Position numbers and translations under genes: made by a program
Notes under the pieces: model-generated
What the model was told of the DNA's origin: nothing
The model's database searches: none
Seen by the model: only the letters and a program-made list of their open reading frames with translations
Origin: Geobacteraceae bacterium GWC2_53_11
GTDB taxonomy: Bacteria; Desulfobacterota; Desulfuromonadia; Geobacterales; Pseudopelobacteraceae
Direction: 5' to 3'
DNA length: 48,298 nt
Assembly: GCA_001802645.1 (NCBI GenBank)
Contig: MGZJ01000025.1
Coordinates: 1-48,298, forward strand
Shown here: positions 1 through 8,385 of the stretch, one piece after another
How positions within the stretch are numbered: the first letter of the stretch is position 1
How the letters are laid out: each line of letters starts with the position of its first letter

Positions 1-96
1 TCACTGGCCGAAATCAACGGAACGCTGGACGGATTCACAGCGGAACGGTGGACGCCATCACGTCAGTTTGACTGGACGCTTTCACCGGAATACGCA
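1..96. mobile_element. End of an IS21-family-like insertion sequence
   Basis: The first 96 bases look like the terminal region of an insertion sequence whose transposase genes lie outside the window. Seen: three spaced copies of a TGGACGnnnTCAC motif, and a probable tip reading ccggaatacgca that ends in CA at base 96. Known: IS21-family elements carry several such spaced repeats at their ends and finish with CA-3', often with a CCGGTGAAAG-type motif as found here on the minus strand. The element interrupts the adjacent integrase gene. No target duplication can be checked because the other end is missing. The family assignment is from pattern memory, not a search. Confidence 0.6.
26..85. repeat. 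Three direct repeats inside the IS end
   Basis: The motif TGGACGnnnTCAC occurs at 26-38, 49-61 and 73-85, spaced 23 and 24 bases apart. Sequence between the copies is also partly conserved (cggaacg precedes the first two). Regular spacing at about two helical turns fits transposase-binding repeats. Confidence 0.7.
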
Positions 97-678
97 CTCT
101 AGAATTCGATCATAGTCGTTATTGTAGTTGCCGCTCAGCCGCTCAGCCTCGACTGAATGATACACCTTGTTTGCCTTTATTACCTCACGACAAGCTGCCT
201 GAAACTCGACCCCCTCCGAGTCAATTTCCTCAACCTGATGGCCCTTTTCCAAAAGAAGATCCTCAGCCTGGTAGGCGCCGTCGTACATATGGTTATTGAT
301 CAGCGAGTATGTGTTCATGGCTTGATAACACTGGTGCATTGTAATCAATGCGTCAGTGACGTCGCGGCTAACCGGTCCTTGGGTGATGCGCCGCAGTTCT
401 TGTTGATCAAGGCGGTGACCGAGGTTACTGTAGGCATACTTGGTTACCAACTGCCGGGTGAGTGTTGCCATGCGGGCCTCCACAAAATGGTGTTGCACCG
501 TGGCCAGCCACTGGCGCAGCCTGCGTCTGGCTTCTGGCAGCTGACGAGTACCCAGGGATTGCTTGAGCTCCCGCCGGCCGACCAGTGTCACCAGATCGTC
601 AGGCACCCTCACCCTACCGTAATAGATTTCCCCGCGCAACGTGAGGCACTTTTGTTGACATGACGCTTTTCTTGGCAT
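82..678 (-). pseudogene. Tyrosine recombinase (phage-type integrase), truncated
   Basis: N-terminal part of a tyrosine recombinase of the type that opens with a DUF6538-like domain (MPRKASC..., then a GRxELKQSLGTRQLPEARRRL motif at about residues 35-55). The start at 678 is chosen because AGGAGG lies 6-7 bases upstream; the longer frame from 765 has no such site. Only 198 residues remain, roughly half the usual length, and the catalytic domain with the Arg-His-Arg-Tyr residues is absent. The last four codons (C-V-F-R) and the stop at 82-84 are encoded by the insertion-sequence end, so insertion is the likely cause of truncation. The gene lies next to the 3' end of tRNA-Ala and reads in the same direction, the usual place for an element that integrated into that tRNA. 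It is very probably inactive as a recombinase. Confidence 0.75.
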
Positions 679-721
679 GATCGCCCTCCTGGTTGCCGGT
701 ACCCAGAGCGCGCAGAGGCGT

Positions 722-743
722 CTGTGTACCAGCTGTGTACCAG
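722..743. repeat. Perfect tandem 11-bp repeat between integrase and tRNA-Ala
   Basis: ctgtgtaccag occurs twice with no gap (722-732 and 733-743), between the integrase start and the tRNA. Repeated GGTACAC-type sites beside an integrase gene and a tRNA are reasonable candidates for recombinase arm-binding sites; this function is inferred. Confidence 0.6.
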
Positions 744-750
744 TCAGGCG

Positions 751-792
751 AAAACAAAAAGGCAACCTCTGTAATTACAGATAGTTGCCTTT
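751..792 (-). terminator. Rho-independent terminator of tRNA-Ala
   Basis: On the minus strand AAAGGCAAC (792-784) pairs with GTTGCCTTT (766-758), with an inner TCTGTA/TACAGA stem (781-768), followed by a T-rich run over 757-751. It lies just after the tRNA 3' end. Confidence 0.7.
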
Positions 793-797
793 GATTA

Positions 798-873
798 TGG
801 TGGAGCTGATCGGGATCGAACCGACGACCTACGCGTTGCGAACGCGTCGCTCTCCCAACTGAGCTACAGCCCC
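798..873 (-). tRNA. tRNA-Ala (anticodon CGC)
   Basis: A 76-nt cloverleaf: acceptor GGGGCTG/CAGCTCC, anticodon stem ACGCG/CGCGT with loop TTCGCAA (anticodon CGC, codon GCG), T loop TTCGATC, and an encoded CCA at 800-798. The G3-U70 pair that identifies alanine tRNAs is present. Its 3' end borders the truncated integrase, so it is the likely attachment site of the former element. Confidence 0.95.
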
Positions 874-950
874 AAATGAATAACATGAATGATCAACACT
901 GTATTCCGTACCGAGTGCAATGCATGGATTTCGTTAGCGCACACGTCTTA

Positions 951-2348
951 TCAAGTCTCGTTGTATTCTGTGAGCGGCAAAACAATTCTGAAGGCTGCGC
1001 CCTGTTTTGTGTTTTTAACTTCTATGGTACCAAAGTGATTGAGGACAATACGATTTGCTATTGCGAGCCCAAGACCGGTTCCGTGATGTTTGGTCGTAAA
1101 AAACGGGTTAAATATCTGCGGAAGCATCTCTTTAGGAATGCCTCCGCCGGTATCCTCAACAGTCGCGCATACAGACCTGCTTTTCGGAGAAACCTTCGCC
1201 AGGTTCAAAATCAGATCGCCACCTTCCGGCATGGCATCGCAGGAGTTCAATATAAGGTTGAGAAACACCTGTTTCAGCTGGTGAGAATCTCCCGAAACGA
1301 CCCATGGTAATGAATCGCACGAGAACGATACCTTGATGTTATGATCTTCAAACGTGGTTGCACAGCTGGCAAGGCACTCACGCACAATTTCCTCAAGATC
1401 ACAGCGGCTGAAGCAGATTGTCGGTTTGCGGGAAAACGCCAGAATTTCTGCGAGCATTTTCTCCAGCCTGCTGACTTCAGTTACGATGGTGTCGGCATAC
1501 TGGTGCTCACGTGTCTTTGCCGGCAAAGTTTTCAGCAAACGCCCGGCAAATCCCCCTATGGTGATGAGAGGGTTTTTTAGCTCGTGAGCCAGATTTGCCG
1601 CCATTTCGCCAATAGCAGCCAGACGTTCGCCATGCAGAAGGCGTTCACGAGCATCCCGCAGGTTCAGGTGGGCATCTTCGATGCGGTTATACAACATGGA
1701 GTTCTCTATTGCCATGCCGGCCTGATTGGCAAAAAGTTGCAGAAAATTCACATTTGCCGTTGATATTTCCCGCGCAGAATCCGGGTTATCCACCACAATC
1801 ATTCCGATAGTCGTCTCGCGAGCCACCAGAGGCACTGCAGCAAAAGCTCCGCCGCATAACTGTCTGACAAAGAGGCAGGTCGGACATTCCTGACAGAGTG
1901 TGTCGTCGGAGTGACAGAGAGTGCGGTCAAAAACAACCTGGTGTATAAGCGGGCAGGCGGTATCGATATCAATGCGGGTCAGGCGGACTTGCATACAGAA
2001 TTCGTCGGAGCGTTGCCGCGAAATTATATCATCGCTGATGTCCCAACGACTGCCAAGAGCGTCGGGGCCACCGACAATCTGCAGTCCATCGGATAAATGC
2101 CGGGACACACCCAGCATGCCTTGAAGCACATTGGATTTTTCATTGCGCAGAAAAAGAATGGCACGCTCGAACAGGTTGGATGAAGGAGTGGTAAGTGCGG
2201 TAAGAATGAGGTGCGTCAACTTGTTAAGACGGATAGTAGAAAGTAATGTATTACTGAACTGGTAGAGAAGCGTCAGCTCTGACAGACGGTTATCGGTTTC
2301 AGGATGTTGTAAAGAATCATGGATTTGCATGCCTGACCTGTTCGCCAT
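951..2348 (-). CDS. Sensor histidine kinase with cysteine-rich GAF domain
   Basis: Soluble sensor kinase of 465 residues without membrane segments. Residues 25-220 form a GAF-type sensory domain. Then comes a coiled linker, a dimerisation/phospho-acceptor helix with NLAHELKNPL (phospho-His at H255), and a HATPase domain with the N box (NLILNSCDAM), G1 (DTGGGIP, about 399-405), F box and G2 (HGTGLGLAI). The GAF domain carries a cluster C132, C145, C152, C155, C158 and C165, spaced like a metal or Fe-S site, suggesting redox or metal sensing. It follows dksA by 21 bp and is probably co-transcribed with it. No response regulator is adjacent. M7 (start at 2330) is an alternative start with a slightly better upstream AGG. 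The output partner is unknown. Confidence 0.88.
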   Translation of the reverse strand: MANRSGMQIHDSLQHPETDNRLSELTLLYQFSNTLLSTIRLNKLTHLILTALTTPSSNLFERAILFLRNEKSNVLQGMLGVSRHLSDGLQIVGGPDALGSRWDISDDIISRQRSDEFCMQVRLTRIDIDTACPLIHQVVFDRTLCHSDDTLCQECPTCLFVRQLCGGAFAAVPLVARETTIGMIVVDNPDSAREISTANVNFLQLFANQAGMAIENSMLYNRIEDAHLNLRDARERLLHGERLAAIGEMAANLAHELKNPLITIGGFAGRLLKTLPAKTREHQYADTIVTEVSRLEKMLAEILAFSRKPTICFSRCDLEEIVRECLASCATTFEDHNIKVSFSCDSLPWVVSGDSHQLKQVFLNLILNSCDAMPEGGDLILNLAKVSPKSRSVCATVEDTGGGIPKEMLPQIFNPFFTTKHHGTGLGLAIANRIVLNHFGTIEVKNTKQGAAFRIVLPLTEYNET

Positions 2349-2369
2349 TACTTATTGAGTAGTGGTACG

Positions 2370-2726
2370 TTACGCCCGACGTTCCTTTTCTTCAGCAGCC
2401 ATTTTGCAGTCTATACACTGAGTGGTTACCGGCCTCGCTTTAAGACGCGCCTCACCGATCTCTTCCCCGCAGTCATCACAAATGCCAAACTCATTTGACT
2501 CAATGCGATCGAGAGCATCTTTGATCTTATTGATCAACTTCCGCTCACGATCCCGGATACGTAATTCGAAGTTACGATCTGATTCCTGCGTTGCCCTGTC
2601 AGTGGGGTCGGGAAAATTTGAAGCGTCAGAAGTCATCTCGGTTACGGTCTTGCCCGCCTCACCCAGTAACGCCTTCATTTCCTCGTTGAGTATATTTTTG
2701 AAATAATCAAGTTTTTCCTGGTCCAT
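2370..2726 (-). CDS. DksA/TraR family RNA polymerase-binding transcription factor
   Basis: Protein of 118 residues that binds in the RNA polymerase secondary channel and, with ppGpp, adjusts rRNA and amino-acid promoters. The DPTDRATQESDRN segment (about residues 40-52) is the acidic coiled-coil tip motif. The C4 zinc finger is complete: C-D-D-C at about residues 82-85 and C-I-D-C about 20 residues later. It is shorter than the E. coli protein (151) but has the length usual in delta-proteobacteria. It is the first gene of a probable two-gene unit with the downstream histidine kinase and is divergent from the nitronate monooxygenase gene. Confidence 0.92.
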   Translation of the reverse strand: MDQEKLDYFKNILNEEMKALLGEAGKTVTEMTSDASNFPDPTDRATQESDRNFELRIRDRERKLINKIKDALDRIESNEFGICDDCGEEIGEARLKARPVTTQCIDCKMAAEEKERRA

Positions 2727-2901
2727 GATTAACTCCCAATTTCAAATAAACTGTTAGATTTTAGTGAGAATAGGTCAATAAGTCCAGAAAAAAATCGGTT
2801 TCGACCACTCCGGGCACAACGGTCATTTTACAAAACTATTACATATGCTGTCACTATGGCTTGCTATTATAGCAATGTCGAAATTCATTCCAGGGGGAAC
2901 T

Positions 2902-3975
2902 ATGACACAGCCATTAATAATTGGGAAGCATACTGTTCGCTACCCGCTCATCCAGGGTGGTATGGGTGTGAGGATATCAGCCGGTCGGCTTGCAGGTCAT
3001 ATCGCGAAAAACGGTGGGGTCGGCTTGGTAGCCGCTGCCGGTATCGCCCTCAATAGTGGCCTCTATGATGGCAAGAATTTTTTCCAGGCTGAGGCGGAAG
3101 CTTTTAAAGCCGAGTTGCGCAAGGCATATGAAATAGCACCTGACGGAGTTATCGGTGTTAATGTTATGGTTGCTCTCTCCGATTTTGAGCCGCTCGTCAA
3201 GGCTGCTATAGAAGGAGGCGCCAAGGTAATCGTATGTGGCGCAGGACTGCCAATGGGACTTCCTGAACTTACCGTAGACCACCCCGATGTCGCCCTGGTA
3301 CCAATTGTTTCCTCGCTTCGGGCTGCCCAGCTTATTGCACGAAAATGGCAGAAAACATATCACCGACTGCCGGACGCTGTAGTGGTAGAAGACCCCGATA
3401 CCGCTGGCGGCCATCTTGGTGAAAAAATGGAAAATATCGGGACCGGCAAGTATGATCAATATGCAACGGTCCGTGAGGTCAAAGCATACTTTCTCGACGA
3501 ATATGGTGTCGCCGTACCGGTTATTGCAGCCGGTGGGGTCTGGGACAGAGCAGATTTGGAGCATGCTCTTGCGGAAGGAGCTGACGGCGTCCAAATGGCA
3601 AGTCGCTTTGTATGCACTGAGGAATGTGATGCCAGTGACGAATTCAAGCAACGCTATCTTGACTGCACCGAGGAAGATATCGGGTTGATTATGAGCCCGG
3701 CAGGACTGCCGGGAAGAGCTATTCTCTCCAACAAAGAAAACATCCGGCAGTACGACCTTGACCACCATACTCCCTGCCGGATGGGTTGTCTGAAAAAGTG
3801 CTCCTACAAAGAGTCCGGAGAACGGTTCTGCATCGTAACAGCACTTGATCGTGCCCAGCGCGGCGACGTCGAGACCGGTCTTGTCTTCTGCGGGACCAAT
3901 GCCTGGAAAGCTAACAAGATTACAACTGTGCAAGCCATTTTTGACGAGCTTTTTGGGGAATTGCCCGAACAATAA
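2902..3975 (+). CDS. Nitronate monooxygenase family flavoprotein
   Basis: FMN-dependent TIM-barrel protein of the 2-nitropropane dioxygenase/nitronate monooxygenase family, 357 residues. Seen: N-terminal YPLIQGGMGVRIS, central VVVEDPDTAGGHLGE and VIAAGGVWDRADLEHALAEGADGVQMASRF, the usual FMN-phosphate region. The C-terminal Cys-rich tail (CRMGCLKKCSYKESGERFC) is typical of the anaerobe subgroup. The start at 2902 follows AGGGGGAACT; the longer frame beginning at 2845 has no ribosome site. The true substrate is uncertain: members of this subgroup are often annotated as nitronate monooxygenase but may act as enoyl-reductase-like enzymes. Confidence 0.88.
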   Translation: MTQPLIIGKHTVRYPLIQGGMGVRISAGRLAGHIAKNGGVGLVAAAGIALNSGLYDGKNFFQAEAEAFKAELRKAYEIAPDGVIGVNVMVALSDFEPLVKAAIEGGAKVIVCGAGLPMGLPELTVDHPDVALVPIVSSLRAAQLIARKWQKTYHRLPDAVVVEDPDTAGGHLGEKMENIGTGKYDQYATVREVKAYFLDEYGVAVPVIAAGGVWDRADLEHALAEGADGVQMASRFVCTEECDASDEFKQRYLDCTEEDIGLIMSPAGLPGRAILSNKENIRQYDLDHHTPCRMGCLKKCSYKESGERFCIVTALDRAQRGDVETGLVFCGTNAWKANKITTVQAIFDELFGELPEQ

Positions 3976-4042
3976 CATATGGCAAAACAGCGCGGATTTG
4001 TGTGGGCGAAAGGCTCTTTCTCCTATAGATGTTATTTTCTGC

Positions 4043-4071
4043 TTGACATGCCATGCCCATATAACTATATT
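4043..4071 (+). promoter_or_regulatory. Sigma-70 promoter of rplU-rpmA
   Basis: TTGACA at 4043-4048, a 17-bp spacer, and TATATT at 4066-4071, about 40 bases before the rplU start. A near-consensus housekeeping promoter, as expected for ribosomal protein genes. Confidence 0.8.
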
Positions 4072-4111
4072 CCATAACTCTTTAAAAATTAGAAGCGGAT
4101 GGAGATGGCAT

Positions 4112-4420
4112 ATGTACGCAGTTATCAAGACAGGTGGAAAGCAGTACAAGGTTACCGAAGGCGAATTTCTCAAGGTTGAAAAACTTGACGGCGAAATCGG
4201 TGACAGCATAGAGTTCGCTGAAATCCTTATGGTTGGCGGAGAAAAGACTGTTGTTGGCGCGCCACTCGTTGCAGGGGCTTCCGTAACGGCCAAGATCGCA
4301 GTACAGGGCAAAGGCAAAAAAGTCCTCGTATTCAAATCAAAGCGCCGCAAGGATTCTCGCAAGTTGCGCGGTCATCGTCAGCACCTGACCGTCCTCAAGA
4401 TTGAAAAGATTACGGCATAA
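4112..4420 (+). CDS. 50S ribosomal protein L21
   Basis: 102 residues, full length for L21, beginning [14 protein letters not shown] and ending in the basic [16 protein letters not shown] region that contacts 23S rRNA. The start at 4112 has GGAGAT eight bases upstream. It is followed by rpmA after 37 bp, the conserved L21-L27 pair. Confidence 0.97.
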   Translation: MYAVIKTGGKQYKVTEGEFLKVEKLDGEIGDSIEFAEILMVGGEKTVVGAPLVAGASVTAKIAVQGKGKKVLVFKSKRRKDSRKLRGHRQHLTVLKIEKITA

Positions 4421-4457
4421 CGCAACCGCATAAATATTTTTCCCAGGAGATACGGAA

Positions 4458-4712
4458 ATGGCACATAAGAAAGCTGGTGGTAGTTCAAGAAACGGTCGTG
4501 ATTCAAGCGGACAGCGTCTCGGCTGCAAGAAGTTCGGCGGCGAAACCGTCAAGGCCGGCAACATCATTTATCGTCAACGCGGCACACAGATCCACCCCGG
4601 CAACAACGTCGGCTGTGGCAAGGATTACACCCTTTTTGCCCTGATCGAAGGCGTGGTAGCATTTGAGCGTCTCGGCAAGGACCGTAAAAAGGTTTCGGTA
4701 TACCCTAACTAA
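4458..4712 (+). CDS. 50S ribosomal protein L27
   Basis: 84 residues, full length, starting [16 protein letters not shown]; the flexible N-terminus reaches the peptidyl-transferase centre. AGGAGA lies upstream. It begins directly with MAHKK, without the cleavable N-terminal extension of Firmicutes L27. The often adjacent obg gene is absent; instead a bidirectional terminator and a convergent protease gene follow. Confidence 0.97.
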   Translation: MAHKKAGGSSRNGRDSSGQRLGCKKFGGETVKAGNIIYRQRGTQIHPGNNVGCGKDYTLFALIEGVVAFERLGKDRKKVSVYPN

Positions 4713-4740
4713 TACCGCACGAGCAATAACGTAGAGACAA

Positions 4741-4771
4741 AAGGCCCGGAGATTTTCTCCGGGCCTTTTGT
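4741..4771. terminator. Bidirectional terminator between rpmA and the protease gene
   Basis: A perfect 12-bp stem, aaggcccggaga (4741-4752) and its complement (4756-4767), with a 3-nt loop. T-rich sequence follows on the plus strand and A-rich sequence precedes it, so it can stop both rpmA and the convergent minus-strand gene. Confidence 0.9.
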
Positions 4772-4788
4772 TGTTTCAGCTTTTACCT

Positions 4789-6879
4789 TCAGGCAAGCCG
4801 TTCGGCCATCCAGACCAGCGGCTGCAATGCCATTCGTGACAGCGATCGGACAGTTTCATGGCGCGCAATAAAGCGTGCCAGGGGAGGGCTTGCGCTGTAA
4901 TAAGCTGCCACGAACAATCTCCCCGGCATATTCGTGAGCAAATAGCGGTCGCGGAAATTTCTGAGCGCCGCAACACGGGGATGCAACGGACTCCCATAAG
5001 CAGCCGTTGCGACGAAGCATCTGCTGTCTGAGCCCGAAGATTTACTTGCATCGGCTACAACAGTTACTACTGTCGTAGCTACAGCACTACGACCGATCTG
5101 GTCAGTGGCCATGACCCTTACGGTGAATGAACCAGGATCGTTGAATGATCTGTTTGCAGTGTAGGTTAACGGCGCACCGGCAAATTCCTCAAAAGCTCCG
5201 TCACCGAAATCCCACTCCACGCGCACAATCTCTGAATCAGGCGAACTGGCAACTGCATTGAAATCAATTACGAGAGGAGGCGCCCCATCGGAAAGGCTTG
5301 CACTCAGAGCAACTGAGACAGGCTTGATAGCAACATCAAGCGGAAAGCCGCTCCCCTGCCCGTTCACAAGCACTGTTCCCCCGACCGCTGTCGCCGGGAT
5401 AACAGATGTGATTTCCGTATCGCTCCAGGAGGTGACCGGCAGAGCAAAGCCACCATGCATAAGGTTACCGCTTGAACTTCCGAAATTAACGCCGCGTATG
5501 GTTATAATTTCACCACGAACCGGTGCCACAGGGGTGACGGAAAATATGGCGGGCAGATCAGTCGCGGTTAGTGCACCCAGAGCGTTCAACCGTCCACCCG
5601 TTATTGTCGATGTTGTCAGTCCGGATAATTTGTCAACGCCGTTCATAATCCGGGCGCGCACCTGACGGTGAGTCAAGTCCGGAAATGCCCCCCAGACCAG
5701 GGCAGCAACTCCGCTGACAAAAGGAGCCGCCATTGATGTTCCTGCCGTCGTCCGATAGCGGAGAAACTGCTTGGTGTTTTTGTCGAACAGCGTCACCGTA
5801 CTCAAGATTCCGCTCGGATCACCCGTATTCATTCCTCCCGGAGCAGCCAGATCAACAGAGCGCTGTCCGTAATTGGACCAGGAAGGCAATGCGTCATTCT
5901 GGGTAGTTGCAGCCACTGCGATATTGTTAGCAGAGCGAATGGAAGCCGGAACCACAATACTGTGGTCAATGTTGTTTCCGGAATTTCCCGCTGCCGAAAC
6001 AACCAGCACCCCCTGTTTATCGGCCTCGTCAATAGCTTCGGCAAGCGCTTTACTGCTTCCGGCCACTTCAAAGCTGCAATTGATCACCTTTGCCCCATGA
6101 CTAACGGCATAGGCCATACCGGTCACGGCATCGGCAAGATCGCCTTCGCCGAGCGGACCGTGTAAAAATTTGACTGCCATCAGCTTCACGTGCCAATTGA
6201 CACCACTCACCCCGACGGCGTTATTTCCAGCCGCGCCGATAATTCCCGCAACGTGTGTCCCGTGTGTGTCCGCGGTGTCATCATCCATCGGATTGCCGCC
6301 AACGATGCCTTCTTTAATCACAACCCCATTCACATCATCAACTATGCCGTTGCCGTCCTCGTCAATACCGTTGTTTGCAATTTCGGCAGAATTGATCCAG
6401 AGATTGTCAACCAGATCCGGATGTCGGTAGTCAATGCCGGTATCAAGTGTTGCTACAATAACCGAGGAACTGCCGGTTGCAATATCCCATGCCTGCGGCG
6501 CACTGATGGCTGTCAACCCCCACTGTTCACTGAACCGGGTATCATCGGGGATTTGTGACTTACGAGCAATATAGTTTGGTTCGGCATACAGCACATCTGG
6601 ATTACTGTTTAATTCCGACAGGGCCTCGCTCACTGACTTTCCGGCAGGAAGAACGATTTTTTGGAGACCATAGGGGAGAGAGTGCGGCAATGTGCGAGCT
6701 TTGAGTCCCGCTACGATTTTACCGGAGCTTTTCGGTGAGCGGAACTTGACAATCAGTTCGCCGGGACGATGGGCGGGAAGGCCAGCATCTCCACTTGAAC
6801 CGCATGAAACGAGGGACACCGATAGAACCGCTGCAAGAATGGATGTAACAAGCCGTGATAAGGTGTACTTGGAAAACAT
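4789..6879 (-). CDS. Secreted S8 (subtilisin) family serine protease with IPT, PKD and CFI-box C-terminus
   Basis: Protein of 696 residues. It has a lipoprotein signal (LVSC, acylated C26), an inhibitor-I9-like propeptide (about 40-105), and a subtilase domain with D146 (LDTGID), H206 (DTHGTHVAG), oxyanion N299 (AAGNS) and nucleophile S382 (GTSMAAP). A calcium-loop-like [10 protein letters not shown] lies at about 173-182. Behind the protease come an IPT/TIG domain (about 440-520) and a PKD domain (about 525-610, with WDFGDG). The tail opens with [10 protein letters not shown] and contains FRDRYLL and SPPLARFIA. This matches the CFI-box C-terminal domain common on surface and secreted proteins of Geobacter-like bacteria, presumed to be a sorting or anchoring signal. 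All catalytic residues are present, so it should be active. It is the last of three secreted proteins on this strand. Confidence 0.92.
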   Translation of the reverse strand: MFSKYTLSRLVTSILAAVLSVSLVSCGSSGDAGLPAHRPGELIVKFRSPKSSGKIVAGLKARTLPHSLPYGLQKIVLPAGKSVSEALSELNSNPDVLYAEPNYIARKSQIPDDTRFSEQWGLTAISAPQAWDIATGSSSVIVATLDTGIDYRHPDLVDNLWINSAEIANNGIDEDGNGIVDDVNGVVIKEGIVGGNPMDDDTADTHGTHVAGIIGAAGNNAVGVSGVNWHVKLMAVKFLHGPLGEGDLADAVTGMAYAVSHGAKVINCSFEVAGSSKALAEAIDEADKQGVLVVSAAGNSGNNIDHSIVVPASIRSANNIAVAATTQNDALPSWSNYGQRSVDLAAPGGMNTGDPSGILSTVTLFDKNTKQFLRYRTTAGTSMAAPFVSGVAALVWGAFPDLTHRQVRARIMNGVDKLSGLTTSTITGGRLNALGALTATDLPAIFSVTPVAPVRGEIITIRGVNFGSSSGNLMHGGFALPVTSWSDTEITSVIPATAVGGTVLVNGQGSGFPLDVAIKPVSVALSASLSDGAPPLVIDFNAVASSPDSEIVRVEWDFGDGAFEEFAGAPLTYTANRSFNDPGSFTVRVMATDQIGRSAVATTVVTVVADASKSSGSDSRCFVATAAYGSPLHPRVAALRNFRDRYLLTNMPGRLFVAAYYSASPPLARFIARHETVRSLSRMALQPLVWMAERLA

Positions 6880-6900
6880 GGTAAAGAGGCACCTTTACAT

Positions 6901-6931
6901 AAAAAAGCGGGTGGAGGAGTTCTCCACCCGC
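6901..6931 (-). terminator. Terminator downstream of the 444-residue lipoprotein gene
   Basis: Minus-strand GCGGGTGGAG (6931-6922), a 5-nt loop and CTCCACCCGC (6916-6907), followed by six T (6906-6901). It separates the lipoprotein gene from the protease gene, so the protease needs readthrough or a promoter in the remaining 20-odd bases. Confidence 0.88.
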
Positions 6932-6950
6932 ACAGATGAATCACTAAACA

Positions 6951-8285
6951 CTATCTTTTTACCGCAGTTTTCAACTCCGTTCCGGTGGCAGTAAACGGAT
7001 ACACAATCAAATTGCTGACTGTCTCTGTAACACTTACCTCGGTAAAGGCTGAAGTACCATAGTCATAGTAACCGTTCAAGTTCGCATCGACAAATGGCTC
7101 GCCTGGGTCGTAAATACCATTTCCATTATAATCAGTATATGGAAAATCAATCCCTGCGTCATACACACCGTTGCCGTTTACATCAAGAAATTCTGCAGAA
7201 TCATAATATCCGTTGCCATTGGTGTCAGTAAACGTTTCTCCTCCAACCGGCGCATAGTCGCAGGATTTATACGTAAGAGTAACCGATCCGATGGATGTTC
7301 CAGCCGATTTGACAGCCCGTGAGCCAATTGCAGCCTGCAGCGCAGCACTCCTGAAGCTGGCCTTCTTAAATGGCTGCTGCATGGCGCACATGCCGGTTGG
7401 TGTGGCAACCGGCGTGGAAGTAAACGTTCCATACGTAAATTCAAGCAAAGTACCGGAAAGTGCCGTCCCGCTGGTAAGTTTAGTGTTGAAGTAGGAGGAA
7501 ATGTCGGGTGATGAAGAGCCAGTGCCGTCACCCGGTCCCATGGAGGTTGCCATGATTACACGGTCACCCTGATTAAATACGCCGTTACTCGTACCCTGAG
7601 TAATATTATATTCTACACCGATCAGATCAAACTGACTACCGGCAGTAAGGGAAGGAAAGCCCATCGATGCAGCCAGTGCACTTAAATCGCCACTGATGGA
7701 CATGAACGACATAGTTCCCGGCAGGGCCAAAGCAGCGCCACTGGAGTCAATGATGTTCCACGTGGCTGGATAGTCGCCAGTGTAACTGCCTACTGAAGGA
7801 GCAACATCGAAAGAATTGAATTTCTCACCTTGGGACAGGGTGATAGGACTGGCAAATGTCCACCTGCCGCTGATAAATGAAATTAAGATGTTATTTGTTC
7901 CGCTTGATACGTTGGCAAGACTTTCAGCTGTTGACAACAATGAATTGTTGCTATCGAAACATTGTGCTGTAAAAGCATAAGTTCCTGGTATTAGGTCCGC
8001 GCTTCCCGTTGCTCTTCCTGATGCATCCGGATAGAGGTACAGTTCACCCGGCGCATACGAACCTGTTGTCACATCAAACCCAATCCAACTCACATATACG
8101 TAGCTGGTTGCACTTGGAATAAGGCTTTTTGTAGCTTTCTGGGGGATCGTAACACTGAAAGATGCTTTGGCGCTTTTTGCCTGAGCGGAAGCTTGCTCCG
8201 AATCTGCTGTTGTCGAACTTCCGCAGCCGTATAGTCCCATGGTCAGCACGAGGCAGAGACCTGTAAAATATATTGTTCGTCTCAT
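6951..8285 (-). CDS. Putative lipoprotein with C-terminal calcium-loop repeats
   Basis: 444 residues, no family recognised. The signal peptide ends in a lipobox (LYGC, acylated C21), followed by a Ser/Ala-rich linker and a beta-rich domain. Near the C-terminus (about 355-410) four loops of the form D-x-N-x-N-G-x-Y-D occur in quick succession (DTNGNGYYD, DVNGNGVYD, DYNGNGIYD, DANLNGYYD). These resemble dockerin or EF-hand calcium-binding loops. The ribosome site is AGGAGG seven or so bases before the start. The leader reads CAATGAAAAGGAGGAACCA, almost identical to the leader of the next lipoprotein gene upstream. A 7-bp hairpin (8308-8330) lies just in front of it. Role unknown; an outer-surface, calcium-stabilised protein is inferred. 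Confidence 0.8.
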   Translation of the reverse strand: MRRTIYFTGLCLVLTMGLYGCGSSTTADSEQASAQAKSAKASFSVTIPQKATKSLIPSATSYVYVSWIGFDVTTGSYAPGELYLYPDASGRATGSADLIPGTYAFTAQCFDSNNSLLSTAESLANVSSGTNNILISFISGRWTFASPITLSQGEKFNSFDVAPSVGSYTGDYPATWNIIDSSGAALALPGTMSFMSISGDLSALAASMGFPSLTAGSQFDLIGVEYNITQGTSNGVFNQGDRVIMATSMGPGDGTGSSSPDISSYFNTKLTSGTALSGTLLEFTYGTFTSTPVATPTGMCAMQQPFKKASFRSAALQAAIGSRAVKSAGTSIGSVTLTYKSCDYAPVGGETFTDTNGNGYYDSAEFLDVNGNGVYDAGIDFPYTDYNGNGIYDPGEPFVDANLNGYYDYGTSAFTEVSVTETVSNLIVYPFTATGTELKTAVKR

Positions 8286-8385
8286 GAATGGTTCCTCCTT
8301 TTCATTGGCGGCGCCCCCGTGGAGCGCCGCTGATTTCTGGATGTCCGGGATGATCAGTCTAGCAGCATCCTAGACCGTGCTGAAC

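Noticed and set aside
1-102. Open plus-strand frame of 33 codons ending in TAG at 100-102
   Set aside because: It consists of the repeated IS end and shows no protein similarity; the repetition explains the open frame.
157-663. 168-codon frame on the plus strand
   Set aside because: Antisense to the truncated integrase, no ribosome site and no recognisable product.
2977-4362. 461-codon minus-strand frame
   Set aside because: Shadow of nitronate monooxygenase and rplU on the other strand; no family features.
8355-8376. Small stem GTCTAG/CTAGAC after the 880-residue lipoprotein gene as a terminator
   Set aside because: Only six pairs and no T run on the minus strand; not enough to call a terminator.
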